Assembly (NCBI GenBank): GCA_023428295.1
Contig: JAEYYV010000069.1
Location: 1 to 64,000 of the forward strand
Source: Pseudomonadota bacterium
Lineage (GTDB): Bacteria; Myxococcota_A; Polyangia; Haliangiales; Haliangiaceae
Length of the DNA: 64,000 nucleotides
Reading direction: 5' to 3'
Under the pieces are notes generated by a model, which saw only the letters and a list, made by a program, of their open reading frames with translations, had not been told where the DNA came from and did not search any database. Below, piece by piece: positions 51,993 through 59,899 of this stretch (positions within the stretch are counted from its first letter, which is position 1; each line of letters opens with the position of its first letter). Made by a program: the position numbers and the translations under genes.

Positions 51993-52792
51993 GTCAGGTC
52001 CTCCTCGAACTTCGTCGTGTCGTGCTGCTCGCGCTCTTCTTGCTCGCGCGGCGCGTGGTGATCGAGATCGCGCTCCGACGAGAAGCTCGCGAGATCGAGC
52101 CCGCCGGCGCGGAGTGCGTGATCGAGAGATGCCGCGTTGCGAGCGATCGCAGCGGCCGTTTGCTCGTCGCCGCCGCGAACCATCGCGTGCACCTCGTTGC
52201 CGCGCACGGCGACGGTGACGACGACACGCTCGGGCCCATCGTCGAGCACGAGGTTCACGTGGCTCGGGTTTGGATTCTCGGGGAGCGGCGCCGGATCGCG
52301 CACGGCGGTCGTGGCGACCGGGCCCTTCGCTGTCATCGGCGCGTCGGTCTGCAGCTCCGGCCTGACGTTGATCATGCCCTCGGGCAGCTGCATGTCGCCC
52401 TTCTCGTCGCCCGTCGCCGACGGTTCATGCGACTCGGGCGACTCGGACGACTCAAGCGACTCGATGTCTGTCTCGGGCTTCGCGGTGATCTGATCGAGCA
52501 CCTGGTGGACCGCTGCTTCGATGGTTGGCGAGGCGAGCTGGATCTGCGGAGCCTCGACAGGCGCGGGCTCCGGTTTCGGCTCGGCGAACATCTTCATCGC
52601 GGCGGCGATCAGGTCCTGGACCGATCGCGTGCCGTCTTCGCTCTTCGCGTCGGTTGCCTCGACGCTCTCGCCGCTGGCGTGGATCTCGTCGGGACCGCTC
52701 GTCGAGGATCGCTCGTCGAGGCGCTTCACTTCGCGCTCGCGGGGAGGCGGGGCTTTGTGCTCGCGCGGCTGCGTCGTGACGCTGGGCATCAT
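51989..52792 (-). CDS. fliK: Probable hook-length control protein FliK
   Basis: 267 residues. The first about 170 residues are polar, low-complexity and rich in Pro, Glu and Ser, as in other FliK N-termini; the C-terminal part (VNLVLDDGPERVVVTVAVRGNEVHAMVRGGDEQTAAAIARNAASLDHALRAGGLDLA) matches the Flg_hook domain that contacts FlhB. It is shorter than enteric FliK (about 400). Position before flgD supports it. Overlaps fliJ by four bases. Confidence 0.87.
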   Translation of the reverse strand: MMPSVTTQPREHKAPPPREREVKRLDERSSTSGPDEIHASGESVEATDAKSEDGTRSVQDLIAAAMKMFAEPKPEPAPVEAPQIQLASPTIEAAVHQVLDQITAKPETDIESLESSESPESHEPSATGDEKGDMQLPEGMINVRPELQTDAPMTAKGPVATTAVRDPAPLPENPNPSHVNLVLDDGPERVVVTVAVRGNEVHAMVRGGDEQTAAAIARNAASLDHALRAGGLDLASFSSERDLDHHAPREQEEREQHDTTKFEEDLT

Positions 52793-53220
52793 CGGCGCCT
52801 CGCGGAGATGTCGTCGTTGGCGCGCTGCTCGGCCGAGGCTTCGCGCTGCGCGAGCCCGAGCTCGAGGCGCTCGACGAGCTTCTCCGACGAGCGGAGCTGG
52901 CGGGCGCGCTCGCGAAGCGCGGCCTCGCTGAGCTTGGTCTGCGTCGTGTCATCATCGAGCTTCTTCGTCGCGTCGGCGATCGCGATGCGATACACACCCG
53001 TGTCTTCATCGAACATCTCGATGTCGAGCACCGACCGCGCTTCGAGCAGCTCGTGCTCGGCAGTGTCGAGGTGCTCGTCGAGGGCGCGCCGCTCTGCTTG
53101 CAATGCCTCGAGCGACCGCTGCTGTGCGGCGACCGTGTTCGCATGCGTCGCTGCTGCGATGTCACGCAGGCGAGATCGCAGGTCACGAACGTTCCGGGCG
53201 GCTCGAGGGCGAATCGTCAT
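52789..53220 (-). CDS. fliJ: FliJ-like export chaperone (coiled coil)
   Basis: 143 residues, almost entirely coiled coil (LRSRLRDIAAATHANTVAAQQRSLEALQAERRALDEHLDTAEHELLEA, and ERARQLRSSEKLVERLELGLAQREA). FliJ sits in the FliI ring and escorts substrates. The family is poorly conserved; the call rests on position between fliI and fliK, size and structure. ATG 53220 overlaps the fliI stop by four bases. Confidence 0.85.
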   Translation of the reverse strand: MTIRPRAARNVRDLRSRLRDIAAATHANTVAAQQRSLEALQAERRALDEHLDTAEHELLEARSVLDIEMFDEDTGVYRIAIADATKKLDDDTTQTKLSEAALRERARQLRSSEKLVERLELGLAQREASAEQRANDDISARRR

Positions 53221-54521
53221 TTCGGGGGCTCCATGCCGAGCGCGGAAGCGAGTCCGCGAACGGTTGCGTCGAAGGTGCTGGGTTCGTGTGCGCCCTGGCG
53301 CGACCACGCATCGATCTGCTCGCCGAGAGCGAGCGCTTGATCGAGGGCGGGATTGACACCTGGGTTGTATGCGCCGAGTGCTTGCAGCTCCTGGGCCTGG
53401 CGGCGGCGCGAGAGGATCTCGCGACCGCGCGTCGCAACTTGCTGCAATCCCACCGACGACACGCGGCGAGCGACACGCGATGCGCTCGCGATGATGTCGA
53501 TCGCGGGGAAGTGGCCGCGGCCCGCCAAATCCCGCGACAGCACGATGTGGGCGTCGAGGAGCGAACGTGCGGAGTCGGCGACGGGATCCGACAGGTCGTC
53601 GCCTTCGACGAGGACCGTGAAGAATCCGGTGATCGAGCCGCCGTCTTTGCGCGGCGAGCAGCGCTCGAGCAAGCGAGGCAGCGTCGCGAACACGCTCGGT
53701 GGATAGCCCTTGGTGGCCGGCGGCTCGCCGAGTGCGAGGCCGAGCTCGCGCAGCGCCATGCAGAAGCGCGTGAGCGAATCGAGGATGAGGAGGACGTTCT
53801 TGCCCTTGTCGCGGAAGTACTCGGCGATCGCCATCGCGGCGTAGGCACCGCGCAGGCGCTCGAGCGGCGAGCGATCCGCCGTGGCCGCGATCATGACCAT
53901 CTTGCTGCGCCGCGGAGACTGCATCAGCTCGCGCACTTCGCGACCGCGCTCGCCGATGAGACCGACGACGATCACGTCGGCCTCGCCCTGTGCGCCGATC
54001 TGCTCGGTGAGCACGCTCTTGCCGCAACCAGCACCAGCGAACACGCCGACGCGCTGACCGCGACCGCACGTGAGCATGCCGTCGATGGCGCGAACGCCGG
54101 TCTCGAAGCGCGTGTCGACCTGGCCGCGCTCGTCGATCGGCAGCGCGCCGCCGTCGAGCGGGACACGATCCGCGCAGCGCGGCGCGGGCAGGCCGTCCAT
54201 CGGCACGCCGAACGGATCCACGAGGCGACCGATCAGCTCGTCACCCACGGCGACGGTGGACATCTGGCCGCGCAGGCGAACGGGCGCGCCCGGTGCGATC
54301 GAGCGCGCGGGCGAGAGGGGAATCGCGAGCAGCGTCTTGTCGCGGAAGCCGACGACCTCGCACGGCAGCTCGCCGGCGGACGTCTCGATCGCGACGACGT
54401 CGCCGAGCTTCGCGCCGCTCATCGCGATCTGCACGATCGTGCCCGCGACCTCGATCACCGCGCCCACAGGCTGCGGCACGAGCGACTGCTTCATCCACGC
54501 GGTGATCGGCGCGATGTTCAC
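53217..54521 (-). CDS. fliI: Flagellar export ATPase FliI
   Basis: 434 residues, the usual length. Walker A VFAGAGCGKSVLTEQIG, Walker B NVLLILDSLTRFCMALRE, and ATKGYPPSVFATLPRLLERC, GSITGFFTVLVEGDDLSDPVADSARSLLDAHIVLSRDLAGRGHFPAIDI are diagnostic of FliI/SctN. It powers substrate unfolding and delivery. Overlaps fliH by four bases. Confidence 0.97.
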   Translation of the reverse strand: MNIAPITAWMKQSLVPQPVGAVIEVAGTIVQIAMSGAKLGDVVAIETSAGELPCEVVGFRDKTLLAIPLSPARSIAPGAPVRLRGQMSTVAVGDELIGRLVDPFGVPMDGLPAPRCADRVPLDGGALPIDERGQVDTRFETGVRAIDGMLTCGRGQRVGVFAGAGCGKSVLTEQIGAQGEADVIVVGLIGERGREVRELMQSPRRSKMVMIAATADRSPLERLRGAYAAMAIAEYFRDKGKNVLLILDSLTRFCMALRELGLALGEPPATKGYPPSVFATLPRLLERCSPRKDGGSITGFFTVLVEGDDLSDPVADSARSLLDAHIVLSRDLAGRGHFPAIDIIASASRVARRVSSVGLQQVATRGREILSRRRQAQELQALGAYNPGVNPALDQALALGEQIDAWSRQGAHEPSTFDATVRGLASALGMEPPK

Positions 54522-55129
54522 GACGACTCCAGCGCGGCGGCGATGGCGTCGCGCAGATCCGGCAGCTGCGCGTCCCAGCTATGCGAGAGCTCCATCGTCG
54601 ACGACGAGAAGCGAATGTCGCCCGGACGCATCGTCATGTCGGCGACCACGGTGATCGGCGCGTTCGCGATCAGCGCCTTCAGCGACTCGACGTGCGCGGG
54701 CGCGACGTGAGCCGTGGCGGGCGCTTCGTGCTTCGCGATCCACGCGTGGACGATCGGTGCGTACAGCTCCGACGGTGGCGCGGTGTCGGTCCACGCAGCC
54801 ACCACGGCGGCTGCGGCCGAGGCGATCTTCATCGCGGTCGGCGTGACGAGCGCGGCGCGCGCTTGCGTGAACGCGGCGATCGCGCTCGCGAGCTGCTCGC
54901 GCAGCTGCGCGGTCTCGGCGAGACCTTCCTCGCGCCCGCGCTCGCGCGCTTCCGCTTCGATCGCGGCGGTATCGATCACCGGCGCTTGCGGCGCGGGCGC
55001 TGCCTGTGGCTGCGGGCTCCACGGCGACGGGGCCGGCGTGGTCGGAATCTGCGCGAGCGAGCTGACAAATGGACGCGCGGTCGGCGCCGCCGACGGAATC
55101 GTCGAGAGGAACGGGCGCACGTTGCTCAT
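54518..55129 (-). CDS. fliH: FliI regulator FliH
   Basis: 203 residues. Pro/Ala-rich N-terminus, then AIEAEARERGREEGLAETAQLREQLASAIAAFTQARAALV (FliH-type helix), and a C-terminal FliH domain with EDADD-like features (DMTMRPGDIRFSSSTMELSHSWDAQLPDLRDAIAAAL). FliH holds FliI at the C-ring through FliN. Overlaps fliG by four bases. Confidence 0.9.
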   Translation of the reverse strand: MSNVRPFLSTIPSAAPTARPFVSSLAQIPTTPAPSPWSPQPQAAPAPQAPVIDTAAIEAEARERGREEGLAETAQLREQLASAIAAFTQARAALVTPTAMKIASAAAAVVAAWTDTAPPSELYAPIVHAWIAKHEAPATAHVAPAHVESLKALIANAPITVVADMTMRPGDIRFSSSTMELSHSWDAQLPDLRDAIAAALESS

Positions 55130-56139
55130 TCGCCGCCTCGCTCGGGCATCGTGAGCTTGCCTTCGGCAGCGAGCTTCATCGCCGCTTCCACGACTTCGCG
55201 CTGCGCCGCTTCCACGTCCGACAGGCGCTTCGGCGCCGCGGCACCGAGGTCGTCGCGCAGCGTGGCGGCCGCGCGTTGCGACAGCGACGACAGGAAGTGC
55301 TCGCGAAGCTCCGGCGTTGCGGTCTGCAATGCCACGACCAGCACCTCGCTCTGGATGGAGCGGAGCAGTCCGCCCATCTCGCGCGTCGCGATGCGAGCGA
55401 GATCCTCGAAGGTGAACATCGCTTCGCGGATGCGAGACGCGGCGGTCTCGTTCATCTCGCTGACGGCGCCGAGCAGATCGTCGCCCTCGTCTTGCGACAG
55501 CTCGTTGACGATCGCGGCGGAGAACGCCAGACCATCGAACTCGCTACGCGGGTCGTTGCTCGAGAGTCCGCCCGCCGCCTCGAGGGCGCGCACGAGCGAC
55601 TCGCTCGCTTCGGCAACGGCGTGCTCGGGAATCTCGTCGAGCTCGCTGATGCGCATCGCGAGATCCGCCGCGGTCGACTTGGGCATCAGGTTCAACACCT
55701 TTGCAGCCACGCCGGGCGCGAGCTGCGTGAGCACCACCGCTGCGATCTGCGGGTGCTCCTCCTGGAGCAGCTGCGCGAGCGAGTTCACGCGCGCCGTGCG
55801 GAGCAGCTGGAGCGGCTCCGACGGCGGCGGCGCCACGCCGAACAGCTTCTGCGCCTTCTCGTAACCGAACGCGCGATCCGCGAGCTTGCGGACGTACTTG
55901 TTGCCACCGGCCTTCACCATCGAGAGCGGCGACGTCAGCCCCGTCTCGTACTCGGTGAGCACCTTCTGGATCACGTCACCGCTGACATCCTCGAGCTGGT
56001 CGACGGCGTCGACGAGCTTGCGAACGTCGTGCTCCGCCATGCGCGAGAGAACGAGCGCGGCGACCTCCTCGTCGAGAGAGAGCAGCGCGATGGCCGCCTT
56101 GTGCGGTCCCGGCAGATTCTGATTCGCGGTGTTGTTCAC
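55126..56139 (-). CDS. fliG: Flagellar switch protein FliG
   Basis: 337 residues. N-domain PHKAAIALLSLDEEVAALVLSRM, middle EEHPQIAAVVLTQLAPGVAAKVLNLMP (EHPQ motif), C-domain MFTFEDLARIATREMGGLLRSIQSEVLVVALQTATPELREHFLSSLSQRAAATLRDDL, with the charged torque helix kept. It transmits rotation and reversal at the C-ring. GTG 56139 has GGGAG seven bases upstream and overlaps the fliF stop (GTGA); the longer ATG frame overlaps fliF by 61 bases. Confidence 0.95.
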   Translation of the reverse strand: MNNTANQNLPGPHKAAIALLSLDEEVAALVLSRMAEHDVRKLVDAVDQLEDVSGDVIQKVLTEYETGLTSPLSMVKAGGNKYVRKLADRAFGYEKAQKLFGVAPPPSEPLQLLRTARVNSLAQLLQEEHPQIAAVVLTQLAPGVAAKVLNLMPKSTAADLAMRISELDEIPEHAVAEASESLVRALEAAGGLSSNDPRSEFDGLAFSAAIVNELSQDEGDDLLGAVSEMNETAASRIREAMFTFEDLARIATREMGGLLRSIQSEVLVVALQTATPELREHFLSSLSQRAAATLRDDLGAAAPKRLSDVEAAQREVVEAAMKLAAEGKLTMPERGGE

Positions 56140-57815
56140 GCTCGTGCTCCCTTGTTCGTAGCGACGGGGGTCTTGGCGGGCGGCTCGGAGAGCCACGCGG
56201 TGAGAACTTCTGCAGCGCGGTCGACGTCGTTCTTCACGGCGGCGAGCACGCGGTCACGGGTGGTGATCCCCGGCAGCGCCGCGGGGTCCTTGATGCTCGG
56301 CAGGGCGCGGGCGACGGCCTCGGCTTCGCTCTCCTCGGGCGTCTTCGCGTCGAGCGCGCGCTCGAGCTCGCCGACGGGCGCCGGCAGCGCGAGCGTCATG
56401 GTCTTGGTCGCGACGGCCTTCTTCGCGCTCTTTGCCTTCTTGCTGCGAAGGATCATCACGGCCGCGGCGATCAGCACGAGGAGTCCCGCGCCCGCGCCGA
56501 GCGCGATCGGCATCGGGACCGGCAGGAGCGACTCGGGCGCCTTCGCCGCGACGACCGGTTCGTCCTTCATCGTCTCGTCGGCGACGAACGGAATCGAGCG
56601 CAGATCGATCTTGTCGCCGCGCGCATCGTCGATGCCGGCGGCCTGACGCGCGAGCGCGGTGAGCTCGGCGAGCTCCTTGTCGCTGCGCGCTTCGGGCTTG
56701 CCGTTGGCGTCGGTCTTCCAGTCCACGATCACCGCGAGGTAGAGCTTGCTGAGCTGCGCGTCGGGCTTCTTCACCTGACGAACCGTGCGGCTGATCTCGA
56801 AGTTCTTCGTCTCCTGCAGGCGACCGTTCGCGCCATTCGGTGCAGCCGCCGCGCCCGTCGCCGGCGTCGCGCCCGGCAGGTTGCCGCGCGTACCGGCCAC
56901 ACCACCGACGCCGTTCAGCGTCGTGGCGTCGAGTGCACCCGCGCCCTCGACGACGCGCGACTCGCTGCGCAGCACCGGGTTCGCGTTGTCGAACACTTCC
57001 TGCGTCTCGCTGATCTGGCTGTCATCGACGACCGCGGTCGTGACGACGTTGACCTTGCCGGCGCCGACGATCTTCTCGAGGATCTGGCGAACGCGCGCCG
57101 TGGTCGCTTGCTCGATCGCCGCGCTCTTGTTCGCTGCCGTCGGCTCCGCGCCGTCGAGCAGGTTGCCGTGATTGTCGACGACGACGACCGCGTCGGGGCG
57201 CAGACCCTCGACGCTCGCTGCCACCAGCTGGCGGATGCCGCGCACTTGCTCGGCTCCGAGCTGCTGACCGACATGCAGGTGCAGCGCGACCGAGGCCGTC
57301 GCCGCTTCGTCGCGATCCTTGAACACGCTGCGCTTGCCGAGCGCGAGGTGAACGCGCGCGCCTTGCACCTGCGCCATCGAGGTGATCGAGCGAGCGAGCT
57401 CGCCCTGCAGGCCGCGGCGGAAGTTCACTTGCTCCGCGAAGCTCGACTGACCGAGGTGCGAGCCGTCGAACAGCTCGAAGCCTTTGCCGACGCGCGGCAG
57501 CCCCGCGGCCGCCGCGATCGCGCGCGCTTGATCGGCCTTGTCGCTGCGCACTTCCACCTTGCCCGCGGTCAAGCGAACCGGCATGCCGCGCTGCTCGAGC
57601 GTGGCGATCATCTCGGCGCTGTCGTCGGGCGACGCACCGTCGGCGACGACGACCCAACCCGCCTCCGTCTTGACGAAGCGCGTGACAACGACCGCGCCGA
57701 TGATGCCGAGGACCACGAGCACCGCGAGCATGCGGCGCCCCTTGGATTGCTTCTCCCACAGCTCCTTGAGCTGGTTCAGCACGGCGCCCGGTCCTTGTGT
57801 AGATGCATCGGCCAT
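56136..57815 (-). CDS. fliF: MS-ring protein FliF
   Basis: 559 residues. N-terminal TM RRMLAVLVVLGIIGAVVVTRFV (about 27-48), YscJ-like ring-building motifs (VDGTEVRSDKADQ-type segment, GKGFELFDGSHLGQSSFAEQVNFRRGLQGELARSITSMAQVQGARVHLALGKRSVF), the periplasmic collar, a C-terminal TM (about 445-468, LPVPMPIALGAGAGLLVLIAAAVMIL) and the FliG-binding end. It forms the base of the motor. Ten bases after fliE. Confidence 0.95.
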   Translation of the reverse strand: MADASTQGPGAVLNQLKELWEKQSKGRRMLAVLVVLGIIGAVVVTRFVKTEAGWVVVADGASPDDSAEMIATLEQRGMPVRLTAGKVEVRSDKADQARAIAAAAGLPRVGKGFELFDGSHLGQSSFAEQVNFRRGLQGELARSITSMAQVQGARVHLALGKRSVFKDRDEAATASVALHLHVGQQLGAEQVRGIRQLVAASVEGLRPDAVVVVDNHGNLLDGAEPTAANKSAAIEQATTARVRQILEKIVGAGKVNVVTTAVVDDSQISETQEVFDNANPVLRSESRVVEGAGALDATTLNGVGGVAGTRGNLPGATPATGAAAAPNGANGRLQETKNFEISRTVRQVKKPDAQLSKLYLAVIVDWKTDANGKPEARSDKELAELTALARQAAGIDDARGDKIDLRSIPFVADETMKDEPVVAAKAPESLLPVPMPIALGAGAGLLVLIAAAVMILRSKKAKSAKKAVATKTMTLALPAPVGELERALDAKTPEESEAEAVARALPSIKDPAALPGITTRDRVLAAVKNDVDRAAEVLTAWLSEPPAKTPVATNKGARA

Positions 57816-57825
57816 GGGTTCGTCC

Positions 57826-58140
57826 TCAGACCTGCGTATTCATGAGCTCGCGATACGCTTCGATCGCTTTGTTCTTCAGCGTCGTCGCGTAGCGGATCGC
57901 GATGTTCGACTTCTCGGTTTGGATCATCACTTCGTGGATGCCGATGCTCGTGTCGCCATTCGCGAACCGCTCTTCCATCTGCACGGCGTTGTTCTCCGCC
58001 GCGCGTGCTTCCGAGAGGATGTTCGTGAACGCGCCGCCGACGTCCGTGCTCCCCGATCGCGCTACAACCGGCGTGTCTTGCTTGAGACCTTCGATCGACG
58101 TGAGCGACGGCAGGTTGATGGGGGCGATGCCGTTACTCAT
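57826..58140 (-). CDS. fliE: Rod base protein FliE
   Basis: 104 residues. The C-terminal half VGGAFTNILSEARAAENNAVQMEERFANGDTSIGIHEVMIQTEKSNIAIRYATTLKNKAIEAYRELMNTQV is FliE. It links the MS-ring to the rod. Overlaps flgC by four bases. Confidence 0.94.
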   Translation of the reverse strand: MSNGIAPINLPSLTSIEGLKQDTPVVARSGSTDVGGAFTNILSEARAAENNAVQMEERFANGDTSIGIHEVMIQTEKSNIAIRYATTLKNKAIEAYRELMNTQV

Positions 58141-58571
58141 TTGCCGATCCCCAAGGCGCGCTCGGCCATGTTGACGGCGGTCGACATCGTGGTGATGCCG
58201 GCTTCGTAGGCGCGCGAGGCGGTGATCATGTCGACCATCTCCTCGACGGGGTTGATGTTCGGATACGCGACGTACCCCTGCGCGTTGGCGTCCGGGTGAC
58301 CCGGGTCGTACTCCATGCGCGGCGGCCTCGTGTCCTGCGTGATCTGCTGGACCTCGACGGTCTTGATGTTGCCGGCGAGCGGCGTGCGCTCGGCGCTCGG
58401 CGCGTTCGCTGCGGCGAGCAGCACGTCGCGGCGCTTGTATGGTCCGCCATCCGCGCCGCGCGTGGTCTGCGCGTTCGCGAGGTTCGATGCCGCCACGTTC
58501 ATCCGCGTGCGCTGAGCCGAGAGGCCCGACGCGGACACTTCCATCGCGCTGAAAAAGTCGACAGTGCTCAT
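58137..58571 (-). CDS. flgC: Proximal rod protein FlgC
   Basis: 144 residues. STVDFFSAMEVSASGLSAQRTRMNVAASNLANAQTTRGADGGPYKRRDVLL and GYVAYPNINPVEEMVDMITASRAYEAGITTMSTAVNMAERALGIGK are clear FlgC ends. It overlaps the flgB stop by one base. Confidence 0.96.
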   Translation of the reverse strand: MSTVDFFSAMEVSASGLSAQRTRMNVAASNLANAQTTRGADGGPYKRRDVLLAAANAPSAERTPLAGNIKTVEVQQITQDTRPPRMEYDPGHPDANAQGYVAYPNINPVEEMVDMITASRAYEAGITTMSTAVNMAERALGIGK

Positions 58572-58951
58572 CAGGTGCCGTCTCCCGCGGCGTAGCGAAG
58601 CAGCGCGATGCGCCGCGAGGTCAGCTCCGCGCTCGTCGCATAACGAGTGCGGTTGGCGTCGATCTTCGAGAGCTCGCGCTCGAGCGCGACGGCGTTGCCA
58701 TCGGGGCCCTGCGTCTGATCCGTGTCGGTGAACGCCTGCACGACGCTGCTCGCGCCCGACGCGCCACCGATGTGGCCTTCGGACGTGACGGCCAGCGTCG
58801 TCGCTTCGGTCGGCGTGGTGCGCTGTAGGTCCACCGGCTTGAACCCCGGCGTATCGAGGTTCGCGATGTTCCCCGCCAGCACCGCGTGGCGTTCACGATG
58901 GAACGTCAGCGCAGACTGCATCGTGTCGAGGGTCGAGAACTTGATGGACAC
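58571..58951 (-). CDS. flgB: Proximal rod protein FlgB
   Basis: 126 residues. STLDTMQSALTFHRERHAVLAGNIANLDTPGFKPVDLQ at the start and RELSKIDANRTRYATSAELTSRRIALLRYAA at the end are FlgB features. GTG 58951 has AAGGG four to five bases upstream; a longer frame to 59017 runs into the divergent promoter region. First gene of the flgB-flgE operon. Confidence 0.94.
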   Translation of the reverse strand: MSIKFSTLDTMQSALTFHRERHAVLAGNIANLDTPGFKPVDLQRTTPTEATTLAVTSEGHIGGASGASSVVQAFTDTDQTQGPDGNAVALERELSKIDANRTRYATSAELTSRRIALLRYAAGDGT

Positions 58952-58963
58952 GTGACCCTTCTC

Positions 58964-58979
58964 AGCACGGCGCATGCCG
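58964..58979 (-). promoter_or_regulatory. Weak sigma-54-like core before flgB
   Basis: CGGCATGCGCCGTGCT on the - strand, GG-N10-GC; GGCA matches but the -12 part is GTGCT. It overlaps the ribosome site of flgB and would start transcription two bases before GTG 58951. No UAS copy is seen at the usual distance, so this is less sure than flhF, flhB, fliM or fliL. Confidence 0.35.
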
Positions 58980-59059
58980 ATCCGGGTGCGTGTAGATCCG
59001 ACCCGTTGGCGGATCACCGCGCCTTGGTTGACGGCGCCAGCCCGAGGGGTTCGGCCGGG

Positions 59060-59899
59060 GTGTCGGCGGATTTGGCGCTCTCAACCCTCGCGAAACTGGC
59101 CGAGCCAACGAACGTGACCGACCCGATCGCGACTGCCGTTTTCGGCTTGCTGTTCGAACGCAGCGACGCGGCATTCATCGTGGACCGGAGGACGGGTCGG
59201 GTCGTGTCGGCAAACCTCGGCGCCGCCGACCTCCTGCTTCGCGATCCCGACTCGATCATCGGGATGCCCCTCGAAGATCTCGGCTACGAGCCCGACCGCG
59301 ATCTCCTCATGCCCGGCCACTACGAGGACGTCGGCCTGCGCCGCGGTGACGAGTATCCCGTCTACGTCGAGCTGCTCGTCGCTCACGTCGACTCGCCCGA
59401 GCACGGTGCGCTCGCGGCGTACATGGCGCGCGACACGGGCGAGCGCCGCATCCTCGAGCGCGAGCTTCTCGCAAAGCACACCGCGCTCTACACCGCCTAC
59501 GCCGATCTCGAGCGCGCGCACGTCCAGCTCGCCGCCGCGCAACGCGAGGTCGAAGATCGCAATCGCGAGGTCGCCCTCCTCGCCTGGCGCGCCGCGATGG
59601 GCGAGCTCGTCGCGGGCATCGCGCACCATCTGAACAACCCGGTCGGTGCACTCTCCTCCACCGTCCGTCGCATGACGCAGATCGCGTCGCTCGATCCCGT
59701 CGATCGCGCCGTCATGGAGCGCCTCCTCGTTCGCGCCTCCCAGCTCGTGCAGCGCATCGAGACCAACGTCGCCGCGATCATCGACGCGACCAAGGCCAAC
59801 GACCCAGGCCACAAAGCTGCTCTCCCGCCCGAGCTCGCCAACGTGCAATCCACGTTCGTCGAGCGTCTCGAGTCCGCGCCGCGCAAGGACCATCCATGA
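59060..59899 (+). CDS. PAS-DHp protein lacking a kinase ATPase domain
   Basis: 279 residues: a PAS domain (about 25-130: FERSDAAFIVDRRTGRVVSANLGAADLLLRDPDSIIGMPLEDL), a coiled-coil linker (about 130-175), and a DHp domain with ELVAGIAHHLNNPVGALSSTV (His189/190). It then ends after about 80 residues; no N-, G- or F-box of a HATPase is present. It may be a phosphotransfer partner or receive ATPase action from the next gene, which starts by ATGA overlap. GTG 59060 is chosen; it is divergent from flgB, so a link to flagellar control is possible. Confidence 0.82.
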   Translation: MSADLALSTLAKLAEPTNVTDPIATAVFGLLFERSDAAFIVDRRTGRVVSANLGAADLLLRDPDSIIGMPLEDLGYEPDRDLLMPGHYEDVGLRRGDEYPVYVELLVAHVDSPEHGALAAYMARDTGERRILERELLAKHTALYTAYADLERAHVQLAAAQREVEDRNREVALLAWRAAMGELVAGIAHHLNNPVGALSSTVRRMTQIASLDPVDRAVMERLLVRASQLVQRIETNVAAIIDATKANDPGHKAALPPELANVQSTFVERLESAPRKDHP

